DNA from: Laguncularia racemosa
Taxonomy: Eukaryota; Streptophyta; Magnoliopsida; Myrtales; Combretaceae
Reading direction: 5' to 3'
Length of the DNA stretch: 64,000 nt
Assembly (NCBI GenBank): GCA_037954665.1
Contig: JBBMOL010000091.1
Coordinates: 2,170,001-2,234,000, forward strand
Below are positions 36,143-48,841 of this stretch, piece after piece (the stretch's first letter is position 1; every line of letters starts with the position of its first letter). A program made the position numbers and the translations under genes. The notes below the pieces were generated by a model that saw only the letters and a program-made list of their open reading frames with translations, had not been told where the DNA came from and searched no databases.

Positions 36143-38699
36143 ACTTTAGGGTGCCCACAGCTCTAGCAATTTGTTATGCATTGTTTTTAGTTTTATCATT
36201 TGCCCATTTATGGTGTCTCCGTAGAATTCTGTTCACCGAGTCTTTGTTTCTGCTGTGTTGCTTTTTTTCACTGGACTAAATATCTAATGCATAAACTTTC
36301 CGTTCTTCTTTTATTTTTATCCAATTTCCCCTGTTTGGTTTCTTGATATGTTTTAAAACCCTTTTATTTATTTATTTATTTTTCCCTTTCGAGATATCAT
36401 CAAAACATTACAATTGTTAAATTTTAACGTAATAATCTTAAGATGTTAAAACTATGGGTTTTTGGCAGTAGGGGTGGCGGAAGATAACAATAGCGTAGCG
36501 AACGTGCAGATGGTTGAGAAAATGCTGTCGACAGCTAGGAAAAATATTTTCTTTTTTTTTAAGAATGAGAATTTATTTTCTTCTATGGCTATTTTCTGTG
36601 ATATTTTTTAACATCTACTTTGTTTGCACTAAAAGAACATGATAATCGCAAACTTTTGATACCATTATGGCAGTACTTGATAAGTGTTGTCTATAACAAA
36701 AGTTCTTTTTTTTTTTTTTAATTATAAAAAAGAAAAACCATTTTTCGATATATACCGACGTAACGGGCCCGGCTTCTTACCCTCGTATGCTTCTTAGAAT
36801 TCTATGTGAGGTCTTTGTTTTGGCCGGTAAATCTCCATATTCGATAGTGCCCAGGAAGAAAAATGTTTTAAGCTTTAATTACAAAAGTTTAAATTTTAGA
36901 AAGAGAAAACGAAAGGTAAAGACCTTACCGCTGCCAAAGTAAGTTGCTAGTGGTGGATGTGGCAAGCTCCCCACCATGGGTGGATGAGGATCCCTATTCC
37001 TAGGTTGTCACCATTCAAGCATCATATCGTACGGCTTTAAAGGTGTTACTGCAAATTATGAAGCCATCGAATCTATATGACCAACTTCTCTAAGATGGAT
37101 ATTACACATCTCAAACTGGGTTCCGTTTCTAACTTTCTAACTTTTAACCAAGTTACATACGATACTTCACATTGTATTCATCCTGAAATCTGCTAAGAAC
37201 TTATTTTCAATATATTATAGATTTCAAGTGTTAAGGCATCTCGTAATTTTTCAATATGCAAGATACCTTCAACATTGACTAGGATAATAGTACATGTATA
37301 AATAATTTAAGAAAAATTTCCGTGAGAATATTATATTTCTTGCTTAATAATAATTAATGGAGATGAGAAGAAATCACGAATACACAAAGGAAACAAGATT
37401 GAAACTAGCCGCGTTGACGTCATCCACCTTAGTAATAATCTCTGGGGGGGTAGGAAAGGGATGCAAGCTTAATTCTACTGGCTGCGATGGGGGGCATTCC
37501 CTTCATGTCCTTTACGCCTTACCAAAGGTCCAACACCAAAGGATTTTTTTTTTTTTTTTTAAATATGAATAAATTAAATAAAGACATGGGAGGTTGCATC
37601 TAGACAAGATTGAACCTTAATTTATTGGGATCCAGTTGTTTATTTATCTAACTATTTCAGATAGATCCCTTTCAAAACCAATTAACATATAAATATAAAA
37701 AATGTTAGCCGGTGGCTTAACATCAATCGGTAATAGGTAAAATTAATTTTTCTGATATATTTGTTTTCGTACTTTCCAAAGGCTTTTTAATTTTTAATAT
37801 ACTTATTTTCATACCTTTCAAATATTAATTACATATTTATTTAGTTTCTTAACAAATACAAATAAGCTTCTATTATAAACAATTGGCATTTTCTCAGCCA
37901 CGTACATCGAAATACATTCAATTTTATGCTTTTTATAAAAAAAAAAAGGCTTGAAATATCAGATAACCTAATTCCATATTCGCAATATTTTTTTCCCCCC
38001 AAACAGATATACGGTTAATTACAACATGAATTAAAATTTGTTTAACGTGTTACAGATCGAGCCGTACAAGCATCAGTAGTAATCATCAATATAATTGCCT
38101 GCCTGGACCCCATTTCCTCTTCTATTTTGACACATTAAAAACCCATAATAATGACAACACTCATGTGGATAAAGAAAGCACAACTGACACTTCATTATTT
38201 GACCCATAATGTGACACAACACCACCACACAGCACAGTAACGTACTGCTATAAAAACACGATGGCGGCACACCCCACTATTTTAATGAAATTAATTTAAT
38301 TTTTCAGTTTATGTATTAAATTTTTATTATTTAATTATTATTAATTTATAAAATAGTAATAAAATTAAAAAATAAACTATAAAAAACATGACTGGAGTAT
38401 ACAAAATTCCTTAAAAAACCACTCGAGGCTTTGAAAAGAGAGAAAAGGACGCGGATGTTGATGAATGTGAACAACTGAACATGGATGGCGTAGGGGCGTT
38501 TGGTCATTGTCACCGTTCACAGATGGCGGACGCTTAGACATGGCCCCATAATTCCAAAACAAATTTCACCCAAAAAAAAAAAATTCATAAAATGAGTTTG
38601 CATTTTAAATATAATTTATTTGCATAAGAATGGAAATATCTATATGAGTTTGCATATAAATTTATTTCTTTTGTCATTTATTTATTTTTAGTGGCCATA
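36143..38699. other. 3' flank of the synthase gene and non-coding interval
   Basis: Holds the untranslated tail of the synthase gene; no clear AATAAA is near the stop, which is common in plants. Further on I recognise no gene. A TATA-like TATAAAA at about 38250 is followed by an ATG but only a dozen codons. Poly-T (37542-37560) and AT-rich runs occur. Confidence 0.6.
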
Positions 38700-39650
38700 T
38701 AAATAAATATAATTTGTTTAATTAAGCTTAATCAACTAAACCATCCTAATTATAACTAAATAAAACTTTTTATGATAACATGGACTAAATAACTCATGGG
38801 CTCAAGATCTAAAATTCAAAATATAATTGGACTTATTTCTTAGCTTTTACCCTAAATGAGTTTTAGTATGATAAATAAGTCAATCGAGTCTCAAATCAAT
38901 TTAAGGTCCAAACCAAATTAATTAATTAAAATAAACTAAATATATGCTTAATGAAGTAAAATAGGCTTACATGACTAAAATAATAATCCAAATGGGCTCA
39001 AGACCCAAAATTTATTTGGACCCATTAATCTTTAGGGCCTACACCCAAAATGAGTCTTAACAAATAAATTAAATTTAAATAAGCCTTTAAACTTGCAAGG
39101 CCCTAAATCAAATAAGGGCATATAATGGAATTAAAATTGGACCTAATAATCAATTAGGGCTAAAACATAACAAATAGGAATAATTAAACATAATAGACCT
39201 AAATTAATTAAAATAGATAAAAATAATCTAATTGAACTTAAAATTGACTTAATAATTATAACTGGACTTAATTAATTCAATTAAGGTTAATGGGCCTAAT
39301 TCTAAACATAATTAGGTTTGCTATTTTTACAAGGCTCAAACACCCTATTTGGCCCTTAATCATAACTAATCTTAAAATTCAAATAATTTATTATGTTTAA
39401 TTAAATAAATCTTAAATGGTTCAAGTCACAGTTAGTTGAAAGCTATTCAGGACTAGATAACCTTAATTGGGCTCGTAATTAGTATGAGCCTTAAATAGCT
39501 TAAACCAAACTTAGAATAAGATTTAATCACTTAAAATAATCAATTAATTTATAATTTTCTCTTTAATGTATAAAACTAACTCAATTGAAACTTGAATTGC
39601 AATTCAAGAAACGTCAACCTTTCAGGTACGCAGTAACTTGTGCGTTGCGT
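38700..39650 (+). repeat. Dispersed repeat X, copy 1
   Basis: Shares long stretches with 44650-45625 and 61740-62686. Recognisable blocks are GGGCTCAAGACCCAAAAT, AGGGCCTACACCCAAAATG, AAATTAAATTTAAATAAGCC, and a distal AAAGCTATTCAGGACTAG with GTACGCAGTAACTTGTGCG. Sequence is rich in CTTAA, GGCCTAA and TAATTAA motifs and has no open frames. It leads directly into repeat Z (39651-40735). It is possibly part of the long terminal repeat of an unassigned retroelement. Confidence 0.75.
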
Positions 39651-40735
39651 GATAGGGTAAAAAAATTAAACTTGATTAATAATCAATCCGATTAAGTAAC
39701 TACTTGCTGTTTGTGCAAGAGTACTTGAGCCAGCAAGTGATAAACCTTGGATCGAGATTATAACTGCAGTTATATTCCTTGAAATGACACGATAGTTAGG
39801 TGTTAGACCATCAATATATGACTTGCCGGGTAGTTGATAAGTGAAATTGCATATGATAATGAGCATTGTAAACGAAGAGAAGGTATCTCGGGATTTGTTT
39901 GAGGAATATGGGTCCTAGTGGGTGATACAATATAGATAAACTGTGATCAATGGGGTCGCATAATGGCGAGATCATTTAGATGAGGCTACTTAGGTACATG
40001 GTTTTCGACGACATGGAGTTTGGTCGCTCTCGTCAACCTTTAATGTTTGTTGTAGTGGAATCGGATCCCTTGTCCCTATTATGATGTTCAGAGTCATAAG
40101 TAATCTCGTGCTAGGTGTTGAATTAAGATTGTTGATTGAATTCAGTGATTGAATGCTACATTAGTTTTAAGCCTCGTTTGACATGTGTGTATATGTTTGT
40201 GTTACCATGTACTGAGCTCTCGTGGCTCACTCCCCATTTACCTTTTCTTTTTTTTTTTAAGGTAAAGATTTTATTGATCAACTGTATGACTCAATGGGTT
40301 ACGATCTTGAAGAGGAGATATGGGATGAGATTAAGAAGATAGATATCATCGAACTTTTTATGATTGGGATCTATTATGTTTTAGATTATGTTTTTATAAT
40401 TTTAGCTATATTGAGACTTATTGAAGGTTGCCTGTGCCTCCATGACTTATTAGTTATGGATTGTATCTTTTGTGAGTCCTATAGGCTTAGGACTTAGTTT
40501 ATTGTTTTCTATCTTATTATGCATTTTTATAACTAAAAATCATGAAAAGTTTTTGAAAATTTAACATTTTGTCAAAATACTTTTAAAATCTAATAATCGA
40601 TTTTAAGGTTTTAAAATTAATTTAGAAACCTATTTAGTAATTGTAATCTTATATAATCTACTTAAGTAGTAGGATATGTGATGAATCGTCAATACCTTCG
40701 TGGTTTTGGAGTGTGACTATATTACTTAATGCAAT
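39651..40735 (+). repeat. Dispersed repeat Z, copy 1
   Basis: Begins AGGGTAAAAAAATTAAACTT, includes TATGACTTGCCGGGTAGTTG, a block with GAGTTTGGTCGCTCTCGTCAAC, ACTGAGCTCTCGTGGCTCAC and a T run followed by AGGTAAAGATTTTATTGATC, and ends near GGAGTGTGAC. It matches 62687-63751. The TACTGAGC-CTCAC-T-run-AGGTAA pattern also occurs near the end of the LTRs at 52.9-61.5 kb, so Z is likely the 3' part of a related LTR. Confidence 0.75.
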
Positions 40736-40913
40736 GTGTTATTTCAGAAGTCTTAAGTGCTCTAGGTTGATCTGGCATAATAATTTTCCATTGATCAGAG
40801 AGAATCTCATTTGTTGACGTTATTGGTGCAGCGCCACCAGGTTGATAATCTCCATGTGAAGAATAGCCTACGTGCGCTTGGCATGTACAGCATCTACCAC
40901 CTCCATTCTTCTT
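40722..40913 (-). pseudogene. Unrecognised protein-like fragment, no start codon
   Basis: A 63-codon minus-strand frame without ATG encodes GGGRCCTCQAHVGYSSHGDY, QPGGAAPITSTNEILSDQW and KIIMPDQPRALKTSEI. It is less AT-rich than its surroundings, and the composition (Gly, Cys, Pro, Trp) looks like true protein sequence. I do not recognise the family. It may be an exon of a decayed gene or part of a transposon protein. It abuts the end of repeat Z. It could be chance, since the frame is short. Confidence 0.3.
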
Positions 40914-41644
40914 CTACTTCTTGTTCGTTGTAGATTCCAGTCACATTCGGGGAATTTGTGGACAGTATCAGAAAGACTTGTGCCTTTTGAAATAAGAAGA
41001 TGGTATTACAAAAGTTTCAAGGGAAAATAATAAGATGAATTCCACCTGTTAGAAGATGATATTTTAATTATTTCCAAAATTTATTAGTACTTAGAGCACA
41101 ACTAAATAATTGCTTTATCAATAGCACAAATATCTTGATTCAAAATATTGGGAAGTAATAATGATAATTGGACTTGATGCATTAATTTTATTTTTATGAG
41201 TACTATTTATTTAATTACTTTTAAGAGTATAGTCTACAACGTGCTTCAAACTTTGATTATAAATATAAGATTAAAGCTATGAAAAATATACAAGTTTCTT
41301 CAGCATTTGCTAAAAGAATATGGTACGTAATGAAAGCTACTAAGGTCTGGTCACTTAATTGAATGGATGCTTTTTTCCTTTTAGAATATTTCATACAATT
41401 ATTCTTTTGTGTGCTTGTAATTCTTCATTTTTGTGTGATTTAGATTTTGAAAACCAAATTTGGAACAGTTTTATGCATTATTATCACTTCTTTTCATGAA
41501 TCAATAATTCAACTTTAGTCATTAATTTGCCCCCGTTGGTAGAATATTTTGGACTCGTCCTAAAGCCATTGAAAAAAATGCAAAAATGATGTAGATTTAG
41601 AAAGCTATTCAAAACAAAATTCTTTTTGGTCTACTTATATAAAG
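40914..41644. other. Non-coding interval, nothing recognised
   Basis: AT-rich. The first 60 bases are less AT-rich and could extend the fragment at 40722-40913, but with stops. Confidence 0.45.
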
Positions 41645-42195
41645 GGTAAATTGTAAAGAGATTCCCTCATGCCATACCCAAACTATATTTAGTCCTCTTA
41701 TTTTTCAATATGAGCATATACTCGCTGAACTTTAAAGTTGTGCATCTAGTCTTTTATTTTGCAATTTTTGCCTTAAGAAAAATGGAAAAAAGTTAAAAAT
41801 TTAAAAACATTGACAGATAAAAAAAGAGAGAGAAAGAATTAGAAAATAAAAATGATAAATTTATAAAAAGAAAAGGAACTTTATAATTTTAAAAGTTCAT
41901 ATTAGAAAATGGTAAAAAGATGAAAACTCAAACAATAGATAAATTAGAGGGTTTTCTTTTATAATTTTTAATTTTTCTTTAATTGTTGATTTTCATTTTT
42001 TTTTTAATTTTATAATCACTAAAGAATTTTTCTTTTTCTTTTTGTCATTTTTTTGTTTGTCTTTATTATAAATTTACAATTATAAGAAGTAAAATGGATA
42101 AATGGAATCTAAAAGCACACTCTTAAAAGTTTAGAGGGTTTAACCATATATTTTTAAGTTCTTATTAGACAAGGAATCTTTCTATAACTACTAAT
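41645..42195. repeat. Possible MITE-like imperfect inverted repeat
   Basis: The left end (AAATTGTAAAGAGATTCCCT) and the inverted right end (TTATAGAAAGATTCCTTGTC) resemble each other. The left half carries a purine-rich and the right half a pyrimidine-rich stretch, as expected of a large hairpin. No target-site duplication was confirmed. Confidence 0.3.
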
Positions 42196-42810
42196 AATAA
42201 TGTGTATAGTAAGAAAAACCCTAAAATTCCAGATATGGTTAATGGAATTAAGAAGAAAGATTTAAAATTAATTAAGAAAGGATTCATAAAATTTAGGGTC
42301 AAACTTTTCCAAAATGGCCATTATACTCATGAATTCAATTTATTGAAAATAGTTTTGAAATAACCTAATAACTCCAAATAAAATTACAAGACCCTAACTA
42401 AGTAATAAAATCATTACGAAATTATTTAGAGTCAATTAGAAAGGAAAATTTAGAGGTTGGAGATTAATTTTGCAAAATGACCATTTTTCTCCTAAACTCA
42501 ATTTAGAGTTTTTGAGGTTGGCCGAAATTACTAAAAAACTTGGTTTAAAGTCATTTGGAGTTATTTTAAACTATTGGAAATGATCTCTTGAGTTTAGAGA
42601 CAAGTTACAAAAAATGATCTACTTTGCCTTTAAAGACGGTTTTATTGAATTTAAACTTGTAATTTCTTAGAGATCTTAAATATAGCTTTAAGACCTTAAT
42701 TAGGTGAGTAAAATTAACTACAAAATATTTGAAGACAATTGGAAAAGAAAAATTTTAATACGGAGTTGAATCGGGTAAAATTACCGAAATGCCTCTAGAC
42801 TTATCTTATG
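42196..42810 (+). repeat. Dispersed repeat Y, copy 1
   Basis: Matches 45626-45736 plus 47818-48300, where it is split by a solo LTR. Shared blocks include AAAAACCCTAAAATT, GATTTTGCAAAATGACCATTT (20 of those bases), TTTGGAGTTATTTTA and GACAATTGGAAAAGAAA. Downstream to about 43100 the sequence continues with a run of A and GGTAGCCCCCATTTTG, more diverged from the other copy. It has no coding content. Confidence 0.75.
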
Positions 42811-44649
42811 GAGGAGTAACCAATTAAAATAAATTCTACAAGCATTTTAGTAATAATAATAAAAAACTATTTTGCAATTGGAGTAAGTGGAAGAAATTAA
42901 TGGAAAATAAATACTAAAATAAGCTAAATTAAGAGGACATATGTTATCATAAGCTATAACCTACTAACCCTTGTGGACTCGTTTATGCTTACCCTTAAAC
43001 TCTTACTAAATCTTACTATAAGAACCCATTTTGGGGCCCAAAAAAAAAAAAAAAAGGTAGCCCCCATTTTGTTTTTGTAGAAAACTCTCTAAGGTAAATG
43101 CTTTCAAAAACTCATTATACTTACTAATCTAGTTGTTTTCTTGTAAGTTTTAGGTTAATAATCAAGTGAGATTTCAAGCTAAGAGGGGACATCTTACATG
43201 TGATTTGGGTGTGAAGGTAAGTAAGAAAATAACTTGATTCAAGTGAATTTTAGTTTGTAGATTGTAAGTTCAAGTAGTGTATAATGTTTATTGTAAAAAA
43301 AATCAATTAGGAGTTTGGGAAAAATATCATTTTGGAAGTGGATAGCACGGTTTGGAAATAATTTGAGTATTTCTTGGATCTCCAATAAGGTAAGGTAAAA
43401 ATATTGTTTAAGTTGATGATTTAAGATAGTTATAAGTGATTAAACTTGAAGATTTGATGATTTCTTGAATGTTGAGGATGCATTGGGATGAACTCTTGTT
43501 GTTGCTACCCATATTGAGGATTCTTGAGTGTCATTTGGTGATTTAGGAATTAATCTATAATTCAATATATTTTATGTGTTTTAGGTGTTGGATTGAATGA
43601 TAGAAATGAAAGATGATACATGATAATTGAAGATATATAATGGGTTGTTAGATATAGTTGCATCTGCCACTATAAAGATGGAATTGAGAATTAAATTTTC
43701 TTTGCTAAATCTGATTTGAATGTTAGGTGATGATAAATTGATGATTGGAGTATGAATATGTGATGTATGGAGTGGTTTTCGTAATTAATTAGTAGACATG
43801 ACATATAGAAAGTTGGAAATTGGTAGCATGATTGAATTAGTGAGTGAATGAGTTGAATTAATTATTAATTTACGAATTTCCAACAGGTTGATATGTTCTT
43901 AGAGTGATAAATTTGATAAAAATTGAAGTTGCTTGATAAATATTAAGTTTGGTAAAGATTAAGGATAAACTGGATTAAATTGAAAGATTGCGAGAACTTG
44001 AAATGTTAATTTTTTGCGTGATTTTTGGAAAATATTAAATTCTAGAAAAATATGATGTATCATTTTATTCTGAGTAAATTTGATGGAATTATCATTTAAT
44101 TATAAATAGAAGTTGGATTTAATGTAAAATGGGGACTAGAAGTAATGATGTGTAGAAATTGGACCAGTTGAATGAATGAGAATCAATTAAGGCATGCTCT
44201 ATTTTGATTTCCCTATTTTGACAATATTTTTTGCTTAAAAATGAAAAATAAATGGTGTATTAGACACTAGGAAGGAGTAGGAACAAGTGGGATTTGGTTT
44301 GAAATGATTTAGACTTAAATTAAATAAGTTAAGAGCTCTTAAAGTTGGAAATTCATAATTAAAATTGGTCTGACAATTTAAGAGATTTGAATTGAATAAA
44401 ATCAGTTTTTTTTTTTTTATGATAAAATGGGTAGTGGAAGTGACAAGGAAACAAATGATTTTTGTTTCATCTAATTTGGACTTAAATTGAGCAAATTATG
44501 GGCCTTTAAAGTGAAGAGCTAAAGATCTTAATTGATGATGAATTAAACTTAAGTTGAATAATGGTTTAATTTAATTGGGTCAAGACTGAGCCAAACTCAT
44601 GTTTGCTTAACCAAAATAGGCCCAATGACTACCCTTTTACCCTCCTGCT
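42811..44649. other. Diverged sequence between repeats Y and X
   Basis: AT-rich, with many 'gatga' and 'ttgaa' words and no gene. It lies where 48300-52854 lies in the second Y-X block, but I could not align the two by eye. The part at 44400-44470 (GGTAGTGGAAGTGACAAGGA) matches 61700-61725. Confidence 0.5.
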
Positions 44650-45625
44650 TGGGTGGCCCACGTAATTAAAGATAATTTAATTTAATGGGCTTAATTAACT
44701 AAACCATCTTAATTGGGTTGGAAATAAAAATTTGACACGATAATGTAGAAAAAATAACTCATGAACCCAAGATCCAAAATTTAAAACATAATTAAGCTTA
44801 TTTATTTCTAAGGCTTATACTCTAAATAGGTCTTAATATAATAAATAACTCAATGGAGCCTTAAACTAATTCAAGACTTTAATCAAATTAACTAATTAAA
44901 ATGAATTAAACTTAGGTTTAAGAAATAAAATGGGCTTATCTAATTGCAATAAAACTTAAATGGGCTTAAGACTCAAAATATATTGGAATCCATTAAACTC
45001 TAGGGCCTATATCTTAAATAGGCCCCAATAAACACATTAACTTCGAAGGGGCTTTAAACCTACCAAGACTCTAAATCTACTAAAAAGCCTACAATGGAAT
45101 TACAATTGGACTTAATAAATCAATTGAACTTAGGAGACAATGGGACTAAGTAAAAATAATAAGCATAGGTTAATTAAAATAGATAGAATTAATCTAATTT
45201 GACTTAAAATATATTTAATAATTATAATTGTATTTAATTGAATCAATTAAGACTAGTGGGCCTAATTTCAAACATAATTAGACTTGCTATAATTAAATGA
45301 TCCAAATATCCTAATTTAGCCTTAAACCCAACTAGACTTAAAATTTAAAGAACTTACTAGGTTCAATTAAATAAACTCTAAATGGTCTGGGTCACGATTA
45401 GCTAAAAGCTAATCAAGTCTAGGTAACCCTAATTGGATTTGTAATTAGTATGGACTTTAAGTATTCAAAACCAAATTTAGAATAGGATTTAGCCACTTAG
45501 ACTATTCAATTGATTTATAATTTTCCTTTGATGCATAAAACTAACTCAATCAACTCAATTGAAATTTGGATTGTAATTCGAGAAATGTTGACCTTTCAAG
45601 TATGCAATAACTTGTGTGTTACGTG
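44650..45625 (+). repeat. Dispersed repeat X, copy 2
   Basis: Aligns with 38700-39650 and 61740-62686, from GGGCTTAATTAACTAAACC to GCAATAACTTGTGTG. Here X is followed by repeat Y and not by Z. Confidence 0.75.
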
Positions 45626-45736
45626 CTTGAAAAACCCTAAAATTTCAAATAAAGTCAATGAAATTAAATAGGAAATTTGAATTCAATGAAGAGAAGATTT
45701 ACAGAATTTAGGGCTAAATTTTTCCATAATGACAGT
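45626..45736 (+). repeat. Dispersed repeat Y, copy 2, first part
   Basis: Left part of copy 2, from TGAAAAACCCTAAAATTTC to ACAGT, the target duplicated by the solo LTR insertion. It continues at 47818. Confidence 0.75.
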
Positions 45737-47812
45737 TGTAAACACCCCATTTTTGCCCCTAATAATTAATAATGGTCAATTTTCAAATTTTTCATTTTTT
45801 ACAATTTTTCTTCTAATTTAGCAAAAATAGGAAAAATATTCAAAAAAATAAAATAAATAGGGAAAATATATCAATTTTGGAAAATAATTGTAGAAACAAT
45901 AAGAAAAGGTATTAAATAATTTTTACCAATTTTTGGAATTTCAAAATAATAAAAATCGCATTGCATATATGCAAGTTGCGAAAGAAAAGAGAGTAAATGG
46001 GCTAGCCTAGCTGGTCTAAGCCATGATCGTGTGTGCGGGGGAAGGGGTCAGGTCGCGGGGGAAGCAGATTCTGCGTTTTGCAATTTTTTGCCTCGCTTAG
46101 GACACGTGTCAGCTCGCGATTGGACGACACGAACGCACACGCTGGGGGTGTGATCTTCTTCTTCCTTCATCCGAGATTGTCGCTGGCCAGAAAAAATCAA
46201 ATTTCGGCCGTTTTGATTCGATTTTTTACATAAATCCAACAAGTATTTAGCTAAAATGAGATAAACATCATCCAATTAGAATCAAATCACAACAAAATCC
46301 AAGATTTACACAAATCAAAGGTAAATCGGAGGAGGGTTTTAACCGTAAATTCGATTCATCTCTATCGAAGGAAATCCGAGCTTATCCAGCTCGATTTCTT
46401 GCGTCTATAAATACGAATCGAGGAGTGGAAGCCAAGGCATGAATCAGAAGAGAGAAAGGAGAGAAAATAAGAGAGATCGGGGCCGTCGGAGTTCATGCAA
46501 CCCACAACTGCCGACCACCTCTTCAAACCACCACTTGGAAAGGCTTTTGGAGAAATTCATCACCACCATCGAGTCCCTCGTCCTCAGAAACATTGGAAAC
46601 ACCCTTTGATCGATAGAAATGGACGTCGGAACGCCGCCTGTGACGATCTTCGACCGCCACTTGATTCGGCTTGATTTGACCCTACCCGACTCGACCTGAG
46701 CACCTTATCCAGACCTAGGTAAGTCGGATTTTCCAATTTTTTTGATTTATTATTATTATTATTTATTTATCGCATTTTATTTATTTGTTATTTATTTATT
46801 TATTCATTTGTTATTTATAGTTAAAAAAATAATATTAGGAAAATGTTAGAATTTAGATTAGTTTTTTTTAGGTTTAGTTTAGGATAGAATAAATAATAAA
46901 AAAATAATTAAAAAAATAAAATAAATAAAATAATAAAGAATAAAAAATATATTAGGAAAGATGATAGAATTTAGATTTTTAGTTTATGGTAGATAAAATA
47001 AATAAAAATAATAAAATTATTATTAATTAATTAATTAAGATAAAATAATAAAAATTAACAAAAAAAATAAAAATAAAAAATAAAAAATGACAAATAATAA
47101 TAATATTAGAGGTAGGTTAATAATAGGAAAATAAAAAATAATTTTTATCACTTAGAAAAATCCTTTTCTTAAATAAATCCAAAATTGGTTTTTCCTTAAA
47201 CTAATTTTTTCAAAAAAATAAAATAATCAAGCTTAGGCTTAGATTTTTTTCCAAGAAATACTAAAATAATAAAAACGTAAACCAGAAGTAATTTCATAAT
47301 TAAAATTAACAAACCCAGTAAATTTTTTCATGAAAAGCGAATTATGGCTTGTTTGATCCTGAATAGCAGGTACGTAGGCACCCGTTTGGGGCAACTCTAA
47401 AAAGAATAAAAAATTATTTTTTCATATTAGAATAAATTATTCAAAAACACAACAAAAAGATAACAAAAAATGAATAACAATAAAAGACATTAGGATAAGG
47501 TTTATATTTCAGGAGAATAGGGTGGTAACTTCAAGGTTTTAATAGGTTAGCCTCCGAGTCCAGCAACTCTGGTTTTCCCTTTCCTCTTTCACAAAAATGA
47601 AAAGAGAAAATTTCGTTGACTAGTTGTCTAAATTAGGATTAATCTGCTCAATTAGTCCTAATTCAATAATACTTCCCAACTTCGGTTGGGTGGCGACTCC
47701 AAAATAAGACGAAATTCCTAGTTCAAGTCGAGGACTTATATTAGATGAGCATATGGTCTAGTATAAATCGAATTAGGAATGATAATGAAAAATAAAAAAA
47801 TTAGACTCGACA
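45737..47812 (+). mobile_element. Solo LTR of the Ogre-like family, plus orientation
   Basis: Starts TGTAAACACCCCATTTTTGC and ends TTAGACTCGACA, the inverse of the LTRs at 8601-10477 and 21119-22978. A perfect 5-base duplication, ACAGT, flanks it (45732-45736 and 47813-47817). A TATA-like TATAAATACG lies near 46407. No internal sequence remains, so LTR-LTR recombination is the likely origin. It interrupts repeat Y. Confidence 0.95.
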
Positions 47813-47817
47813 ACAGT

Positions 47818-48553
47818 TTACCTTTAAACACAATTTTATCAAAAATAACTTTGAAATAGCCTAGTAACTTTAAATAAAATTCCAAGGCTCTAATTAAGTG
47901 AATAAAATCATCAAGAAATTATTTAAAGTTAATTAAAAAAAAAGAAAGAAGGAAAAATTGGAGGTGGGAGATTGATTTTGCAAAATGACCATTTTGCCCC
48001 TAAATCCTATTTGGAGTCATTAAAGTTTTCCAAAATCACTAAACAACTTAATTAAAGTTATTTGGAGTCATTTTAGATTACTGTGAGTGATTTCTTGAAG
48101 TTTGGAGATAATTTTCTAAAAATAACCTTTTTTGCTCTTGAAATTAGTTTTATCAAATTTGGAACCGAATTAGCTTAGAGACTCTAAATATAGTTTCAAG
48201 AATTTAATTCGGTAAATAAAATCATTAGCAGATCATTCAGAGACAATTGAAAAAGAAAATTTAAATTTGGAGGTTAATTGGGTAAAATGACCAAAATATC
48301 TTAAGTTGGTATCAATTGGGGATGGCTAAATTTTTGCATTAGTGGGCCAATTTGAGGACTTGGAATGGGGTATTTTTCAGTCAAAATGGAATGAAAATAA
48401 AAGTGGGAAAAATAGTACTTTATATGCCAAAAACTGAGGACCCCAACCTAACATATGTAATACCTCTACTAATCTTATCTAATTAACTCTCTCATTTAAT
48501 CTCACACACTTTGGAGCCACCACACACTACCTTCAATGTTTCATCAACCCTCA
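47818..48553 (+). repeat. Dispersed repeat Y, copy 2, second part
   Basis: Continues the block broken by the solo LTR, matching 42330-42810 until about 48300, then diverging. It probably continues at 51211 after the copia insertion. Confidence 0.7.
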
Positions 48554-48558
48554 ACTTT

Positions 48559-48841
48559 TGATAAAGAAAATAAAAGGAAGAAGAAGGAAACTACAGTATG
48601 TGAGTAGAACAAAAGAAGAAAATAAAGACGTGTAGTATGCAGTGCAAAATGGAAAACAGAGGAGAAGAAACAAAGCAGAATGTTTTTTTGTAGTAACAAA
48701 AAACTTCTGATACACACTATATCTTATGATATTTTTTGTTTACAAGCAAAGAAATACATGTTCCCAACTATGACGATAGTAGATAAAAAAGGAAATAACA
48801 AATTGCCCCTTGAAGTATCTACAAAAATTCTCAATTTACCA
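48559..48841 (-). mobile_element. 3' LTR of the copia element
   Basis: Matches 50903-51207 with a short gap near the GAAGAAGGAAACT block. The adjacent minus-strand sequence CAATGAGGAGTAT is a plausible polypurine tract. Confidence 0.85.

Noticed and set aside
38240..38300. TATA-like sequence followed by ATGGCGGCACAC
   Set aside because: The frame ends after about twelve codons and no downstream exon could be recognised.
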